From: Actinomycetes bacterium
GTDB lineage: Bacteria > Actinomycetota > Acidimicrobiia > Acidimicrobiales > Bog-793
DNA: 35,747 nt
Assembly: GCA_021809425.1 (NCBI GenBank)
Contig: JAKBAA010000032.1
Span: 1-35,747, forward strand
Reading direction: 5' to 3'
Shown: positions 31,905 through 35,747 of the stretch, piece by piece
Layout: each line of letters starts with the position of its first letter
How positions within the stretch are numbered: the first letter of the stretch is position 1
The notes under the pieces: model-generated
What the model was told of the DNA's origin: nothing
Seen by the model: the letters and a program-made list of their open reading frames with translations, nothing else
Database searches by the model: none
Translations under genes and position numbers: made by a program

Positions 31905-32857
31905 GCCGACCTCCTCGTGGCCCGCCGGCCGGCCAGCCAGGCGATCTCGCTGGCGTAGCCGTCCCGGAACGCCGTCGTGCTGCCGAGCCCGAGCAGGTCG
32001 CGCGCCCGGGCCAGGTCGGCCCCGGTGTGGCGGGCGTCGCCCGGGGCGAACGGGCGGCGCACCACCTGGGGCGGCCGACCGACCAGCTCGCCGAGCAGGT
32101 CGAGCACGTCGAGCAGCCGCACCCGCGAGCCGCCGCCGACGTTCACCGCCATGCCCGCCACCGGCGCCGTCGCTGCCCGGATGGTCGCCTCGACGGCGTC
32201 GTCGACGTAGGTGAAGTCCCGGCTCTGGCTCCCGTCGCCGAACAGCTCGATCGGCCGGCCGTCGAGCGCCGCCTCTGCGAAGCGCCGGAGCCCCATGTCC
32301 GGTCGCTGGCCGGGCCCGTACACGGTGAAGTAGCGCAGGGCCACCGCCTCGAGCCCGGCCCCGCTCGCCTCGAGGCAGCACCGCTCCGCCTCCAGCTTGG
32401 TCTGCCCGTACGGCGAGATCGGCCCGGTCGGGCCGTCCTCCCGGAACGGAAGCGGCGCGTCCCCGTAGACCGACGACGACGAGGCGTACACCACCCGCCG
32501 CACCGACCCGGCCGCCCGGGCCGCCCGGACCAGGTGGTCGGTGGCCACGACGTTGTCGTGGCGGTACCGGTCCTCGATGCGGAAGCTCTCCCGCACCCCC
32601 GGGCGGCCGGCCAGGTGGAACACGACCTCCACCCCCTCCAGCTCGCCGGCCAGCGGCGCCTCGGCGAGGTCCCCGGCCACGTGCCGGTAGCCGGGACGGC
32701 GGACCAGCGCGGCGGTCCGCTCCCGCTTCTCCTCCGGGTCGTAGCTGTCGGTGAAGGCGTCGACCCCCACCACCGACCATCCCTCGTCGAGCAGCCGGGA
32801 CGACAGCCGCGACCCGATGAACCCCGCAGCCCCGGTCACCATGCACAAGGAGCGCAA
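31901..32857 (-). CDS. NAD-dependent sugar-nucleotide epimerase, UDP-glucuronate 4-epimerase-like
   Basis: A 318-residue extended short-chain dehydrogenase. NAD motif MVTGAAGFIGSRLS; SYK-type catalytic residues in YASSSSVYGDAP and SPYGQTKLEAE; then VALRYFTVYGPGQRPDMGL and LFGDGSQSRDFTYVDDAV. The early segment DAFTDSYDPEEKRER resembles the DYYDP-K stretch of UDP-glucuronate 4-epimerases, fitting the UDP-glucose dehydrogenase in the same cluster. UDP-glucose 4-epimerase activity is the main alternative. Start TTG 32857 is preferred because AGGGAGGT sits six bases before it; ATG 32842 has no site. First gene of the overlapping cluster. Confidence 0.85.
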   Translation of the reverse strand: MRSLCMVTGAAGFIGSRLSSRLLDEGWSVVGVDAFTDSYDPEEKRERTAALVRRPGYRHVAGDLAEAPLAGELEGVEVVFHLAGRPGVRESFRIEDRYRHDNVVATDHLVRAARAAGSVRRVVYASSSSVYGDAPLPFREDGPTGPISPYGQTKLEAERCCLEASGAGLEAVALRYFTVYGPGQRPDMGLRRFAEAALDGRPIELFGDGSQSRDFTYVDDAVEATIRAATAPVAGMAVNVGGGSRVRLLDVLDLLGELVGRPPQVVRRPFAPGDARHTGADLARARDLLGLGSTTAFRDGYASEIAWLAGRRATRRSA

Positions 32858-32908
32858 CGACCGACCTCCCTCTCCCGCCATCTGGTGGAGGCGCCGGTGC
32901 GCCGCCGT

Positions 32909-32940
32909 GGCCAAGGCCAGCAAACGCCCTCGCCTTGGCC
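32909..32940 (-). promoter_or_regulatory. Inverted repeat between sensor kinase and epimerase genes
   Basis: GGCCAAGGC (32909-32917) and GCCTTGGCC (32932-32940) form a 9-bp stem with a 14-base loop in the 142-base gap. It may be the kinase transcript end or a regulatory site of the glycan cluster. No U-run. Confidence 0.45.
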
Positions 32941-32999
32941 GCCCGGTGGAGACGCTGTGGAGGCGGCGTGGAGAAACCTGAAGGAGTTGGGCGCCGCCC

Positions 33000-34334
33000 T
33001 CAGGCGGCAAGGAGGTGGACGGTGAACACGCTGCCGTCGCCCACCGAGCTGGACAGCGAGATGCGGCCACCGTGCGCGGCGACCAGCAGGGACACGACCG
33101 CCAGGCCGATCCCGCTGCCGGACGTCCCGCCGGCAGCGGCGCCACGGTAGAAGCGGTCGAAGATGCGCCCGTGCTCGTCGGGCGGGATCCCCCGACCGTG
33201 GTCGGCCACCACCAGGCGGCCCTCTCCCTGCTCGACGGCGACCCGAAGCAGCACCTCGCTTCCCGGGGCGCTGAACTTGGCGGCGTTCGACAGCAGGTTG
33301 ATCACCACCTGCTCCAGCCGGTCGGTGTCGCCGAGCACCTTCGTGGCACCGAGCTGCAGGTCGAGGTGGACGCCCCGCTCGACGAAGAACGGGGCCAGCC
33401 GGGCGGCCGCACGCGAGGCGACCTCGGCCAGGTCGACCGGCTCCCGCCGGATCCGCAGGCCGGCGGCGTCCGCCTCGGCGAGGATCCGCAGGTCCTCGAT
33501 CAGCCGGCTCAGCTCGGCCACCTCCTCGGACAGGGACTCGACGGCGGCCCCGTCGAGGGCGACCACCCCGGCGGCGATCCCCTCGAGCTGCGCCTGCAGG
33601 ACGGCCACCGGCGTCCGCAGCTCGTGGGCCAGATCGGCCACGAGGGTCCGCCGCAGGGTGTCCTCGCGCTCGAGCGCCCCGGCCATCGTGTCGAACGAGC
33701 TCGCCAGCTCGGCCAGCTCGCCCGACGTCCGCACCTCGCCCACCCGGCTCGTCCGGTCGCCGGCGGCCAGCCGGCGGGTGGCGTCGGTCAGGCGGCGCAC
33801 CGGTGCCACCAGCCGGCGCGACGCCAGCACGGCGGCGCCCAGCGCCACGGCGAGCGCCAGGCCGGCTGCGATGACCAGCGAGTGCGCGATCGACTGGCGG
33901 AAGGCCACCTCCTCGGGGAGCAGCCCCGAGGCCGGGAACGTGACGGTCAGCTGCGCGATCGTCCGGTGGCGGACCACCACCGGGATGGTCCGCCTGCTCC
34001 CTGCCTTGCGGGGCGGGCTCACCTGCAGGAGCAGCCGGTTGCCCACCCGGACGTCGATGCCCACCCCGATCGAGCTCGCCAGCTCCCGCGTGCTCGTCAG
34101 GTCCTTCGGCTTCCAGTCCGGGTCGCTCAGGTAGGTCCCCCGAAGGTTGGCCACCAGCACCCGCGTCGTCGACCCCTCCCGCTCGCTTCGCGCGTGCGAC
34201 AGGTCGAAGTCGGCCAGCAGCAACGTCAGCGCCCCGACCAGCACGATCGACATCAGGGCGATCCCCGCCGACCCGGCCACGAGACGGCGCCCGAGCGAAC
34301 CGAGCCGGCCCGTCGAGGCCACCACGGCAGCCAA
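33000..34334 (-). CDS. Membrane sensor histidine kinase (HAMP, HisKA, HATPase)
   Basis: A 444-residue kinase. First membrane helix about residues 20-41 (AGSAGIALMSIVLVGALTLL in part), extracytoplasmic sensor domain 42-150, second helix 152-172, HAMP 172-224, then HisKA with VADLAHELRTPVAVL (phospho-acceptor H237). The ATPase domain shows the N box VINLLSNAAKFS, G1 VADHGRGIPPDE, F box IFDRFYRG and G2 GSGIGLAVVSLLVAAHGG. The start is TTG 34334, just after the regulator stop; GTG 34325 is possible. Together with the OmpR-type regulator upstream it forms a two-component system. Its signal is unknown; position before the glycan cluster suggests cell-envelope sensing. Confidence 0.93.
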   Translation of the reverse strand: MAAVVASTGRLGSLGRRLVAGSAGIALMSIVLVGALTLLLADFDLSHARSEREGSTTRVLVANLRGTYLSDPDWKPKDLTSTRELASSIGVGIDVRVGNRLLLQVSPPRKAGSRRTIPVVVRHRTIAQLTVTFPASGLLPEEVAFRQSIAHSLVIAAGLALAVALGAAVLASRRLVAPVRRLTDATRRLAAGDRTSRVGEVRTSGELAELASSFDTMAGALEREDTLRRTLVADLAHELRTPVAVLQAQLEGIAAGVVALDGAAVESLSEEVAELSRLIEDLRILAEADAAGLRIRREPVDLAEVASRAAARLAPFFVERGVHLDLQLGATKVLGDTDRLEQVVINLLSNAAKFSAPGSEVLLRVAVEQGEGRLVVADHGRGIPPDEHGRIFDRFYRGAAAGGTSGSGIGLAVVSLLVAAHGGRISLSSSVGDGSVFTVHLLAA

Positions 34335-34335
34335 C

Positions 34336-35037
34336 TCAGGGGTCCCGCCGTAGCCCGAGCCGGTAGCCGACCCCGAGCACCGTCTCGATCACCCGGGGCG
34401 CCCGCTGCTCGTGGTCGCCGAGCTTCCGCCGCAGGTTCTTCACGTGGGAGTCGATGACCCGCTCGTACCCCTCCCACTCCTCGCCGCGCACGGCGTTCAC
34501 CAGCTCGTAGCGCGAGTACACCCGCCCCGGCGCCCGTGCCAGGGTGGCCACGATCCCCCACTCGGTCGGCGACACCTTGACCAGCTCCCCGTCCCGCCAC
34601 AGCTCGTGCCGCTCGTCGTCGATGGCGAGCGCCCCGCCCCCGAACGACACCCGCGTCGGTGCGCTCGGCCCGGCCCTTCCCCGCCGCAGGAGCGCCAGGC
34701 TGCGCAGCACCAGCTCCCTCGGGCTGAACGGCTTCACCAGGTAGTCGTCCGCCCCCAGCTCGAACCCGTGGATCCGGTCCGACTCGGTGGCTCGCGCCGT
34801 CAGCATCAGCACCAGCGGGTCGCCGTCCCGCCGGAGCTCGCGGGCCACCTCGCTCCCCGGGATGTCCGGCAGGCCGAGGTCGAGCACCACCAGGTCGGGC
34901 CGGGACCGGGCCCCGAGGGCGATCGCCTCGGCGCCGGACCCGGTCGACAGCACCACCAGCCGCTCGCGCTCGAGGAACCCCCGGATCAGGTCGCGCAGCT
35001 TCGCCTCGTCCTCCACGACCAGCACGGTTGGTGGCAC
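34336..35037 (-). CDS. OmpR/PhoB-family response regulator
   Basis: A 233-residue regulator. Receiver domain: VLVVEDEAKLRDLIRGFLER with acidic pocket D10/E11, phospho-acceptor D53 in VVLDLGLPDIPG, the LMLTARATESDRI Thr region and K in YLVKPFSPREL. The DNA-binding domain has LVKVSPTEWGIVATLARAPG, SRYELVNAVRGEEW, then RVIDSHVKNLRRKLGD and VLGVGYRLG, the winged-helix hallmark. I chose GTG 35037 because the upstream in-frame part is Pro/Arg-rich shadow and AGGAG lies ten bases before it. Direct repeats in the promoter (35153-35169) may be its own binding site. Confidence 0.94.
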   Translation of the reverse strand: MPPTVLVVEDEAKLRDLIRGFLERERLVVLSTGSGAEAIALGARSRPDLVVLDLGLPDIPGSEVARELRRDGDPLVLMLTARATESDRIHGFELGADDYLVKPFSPRELVLRSLALLRRGRAGPSAPTRVSFGGGALAIDDERHELWRDGELVKVSPTEWGIVATLARAPGRVYSRYELVNAVRGEEWEGYERVIDSHVKNLRRKLGDHEQRAPRVIETVLGVGYRLGLRRDP

Positions 35038-35152
35038 TGCGGTGCAGCTCCTCTCCGCGCCCCGACCGCTGCCGCGGCGCCGGCACCGGCGGGGGCGGGG
35101 CGGCGGGGGCATCGACGACGCCCGCAGCGTGTCAGGCCAAGCTGACGCTGCG

Positions 35153-35180
35153 ATGAGCTGTCCATGAGCGTTCGCTCATG
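35153..35180. promoter_or_regulatory. Direct repeats with 11-bp period plus an 18-bp inverted repeat upstream of the regulator
   Basis: ATGAGC occurs at 35153-35158 and 35164-35169, exactly one helical turn apart, as in OmpR/PhoB boxes. The second copy is part of the perfect inverted repeat CATGAGCG-TT-CGCTCATG (35163-35180), which also overlaps the YihY stop codon. It may serve autoregulation of the two-component system, YihY transcript termination, or both. Confidence 0.5.
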
Positions 35181-35747
35181 CTGTCGTCGCCGGCCCGACC
35201 GGCGGTTCCGGCTCGCCCGGCCGGTCCGGCTCGCCCGGCCGGTCCGGCCCGACCGGCGGCACCCGCCCCTCCGCCCCGATCTCGTCGGGGCCCAGCTGCC
35301 GGCCGGCCGCCAGGTACTCCGCCTGGGTCATCGGCCGCCCGCGGACCCGTGCGGTCACCTCCACCTCGGGCCGGAACTGGTGGGTGGTGGCCTGGAGCAC
35401 CAGCATCTCCTGGTCGGCCCGGGTGAGCGGCGGCTGGACGATGCCGCGGGGCCACAGCCGGTGGACGAGGAAGGCGTTGAGCTCGGCGCAGTACACCGTG
35501 ATCTCCGAAGCCACGGCGAACCAGGCGATCAGGCCGAGCACCGTGGCGAACGTGCCGTACACGGCGTTGTCGTTGCGCAGGTAGTGGCCGACCACGAACC
35601 CGCCGAAGGCCTGCAGGACCGTCCAAAGGATCCCCCCGGCGACCACGCCCGGCCACAGGCAGCGCGTGGCGACCTGCTTCGGGGTGAGCACCCGGAAGGC
35701 GACCAGGTAGATCGCCACATTGGCAAGCGCCGCCAGCACCTCCGAGC
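35176..35747 (-). CDS. YihY/BrkB family membrane protein, N-terminus beyond window
   Basis: The C-terminal 190 residues of a YihY/virulence-factor-BrkB family protein; the frame is open to the window edge. Visible features are the membrane segments NVAIYLVAFRVLTP, WPGVVAGGILWTVLQAFGGF and the conserved YGTFATVLGLIAWF, followed by ASEITVYCAELNAFLVHRLW. The cytoplasmic tail ends in PDRPGEPDRPGEPEPPVGP, built from an 18-bp repeat. The family is of unknown, possibly transport-related, function and normally 280-400 residues. It ends in the inverted repeat at 35163-35180. Confidence 0.88.
   Translation of the reverse strand, partial: SEVLAALANVAIYLVAFRVLTPKQVATRCLWPGVVAGGILWTVLQAFGGFVVGHYLRNDNAVYGTFATVLGLIAWFAVASEITVYCAELNAFLVHRLWPRGIVQPPLTRADQEMLVLQATTHQFRPEVEVTARVRGRPMTQAEYLAAGRQLGPDEIGAEGRVPPVGPDRPGEPDRPGEPEPPVGPATTA
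35210..35245. repeat. 18-bp tandem repeat in the YihY C-terminal tail
   Basis: GGCTCGCCCGGCCGGTCC occurs at 35210-35227 and 35228-35245 with partial copies around it, encoding repeated PGEPDR in the cytoplasmic tail. Confidence 0.85.

Overview
The window is a very GC-rich bacterial chromosome segment. High G/C at third codon positions, frequent GTG and TTG starts, ATGA/GTGA gene overlaps, two NDMA-type alcohol dehydrogenases and a luciferase-like flavin oxidoreductase all point to an Actinomycetota member. Acidimicrobiia or a relative is my guess, not proven here. Almost every gene downstream of position 3,200 is on the minus strand, in four blocks.

(1) Positions 1-3,233: the 3' end of a flavin-dependent oxidoreductase, a TPR-repeat protein of visibly lower GC, a tRNA-Arg(CCT), and a gene-poor stretch with a possible broken small gene.

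(2) Positions 3,234-11,262: a compact catabolic operon read from right to left. It encodes an ABC importer (ATPase, a fused double permease with an apparent frameshift, a Tat-exported NMT1-type binding protein), then acetamidase/formamidase, a dihydroorotase/allantoinase-like cyclic amidohydrolase, an AroE-like dehydrogenase, a GntR/FCD regulator and a stand-alone domain resembling the C-terminus of allophanate hydrolase. Most junctions overlap. A perfect 14-bp palindrome sits just upstream of the first gene. The layout suggests uptake and hydrolytic breakdown of a cyclic amide or ureide for nitrogen; the substrate is unknown.

(3) Positions 11,747-21,509: a second minus-strand block with a complete oligopeptide-type ABC importer (binding protein, two permeases, two ATPases) flanked by two paralogous NDMA-dependent alcohol dehydrogenases, followed by an ABC-2-type ATPase lacking a permease and a PhnB-like VOC protein. 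GC-rich hairpins lie on both sides of the binding-protein gene. A plus-strand methyltransferase, tRNA-Asp(GTC) and tRNA-Phe(GAA) follow, and then a patch of gene remnants (ATPase tail, aldo/keto reductase tail).

(4) Positions 23,678-35,747: a glycoconjugate cluster on the minus strand, read from right to left: sugar-nucleotide epimerase, MurG/GT28-like glycosyltransferase, GT4 glycosyltransferase, ABC exporter, UDP-glucose dehydrogenase, a second GT28-like transferase, and a phosphoglycerate-mutase-like domain joined in frame to a VOC domain. The first six genes are chained by 4-base overlaps. Upstream lies an OmpR-type response regulator and sensor kinase pair with direct repeats in its promoter, and a YihY/BrkB membrane protein cut by the window edge. 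The cluster probably makes UDP-glucuronate or its epimer, builds a uronic-acid-containing glycolipid or oligosaccharide, and exports it. The most unusual details here are eight tandem ACCTCC copies (an anti-Shine-Dalgarno mimic) at the start of the UDP-glucose dehydrogenase gene and the mutase-VOC fusion.
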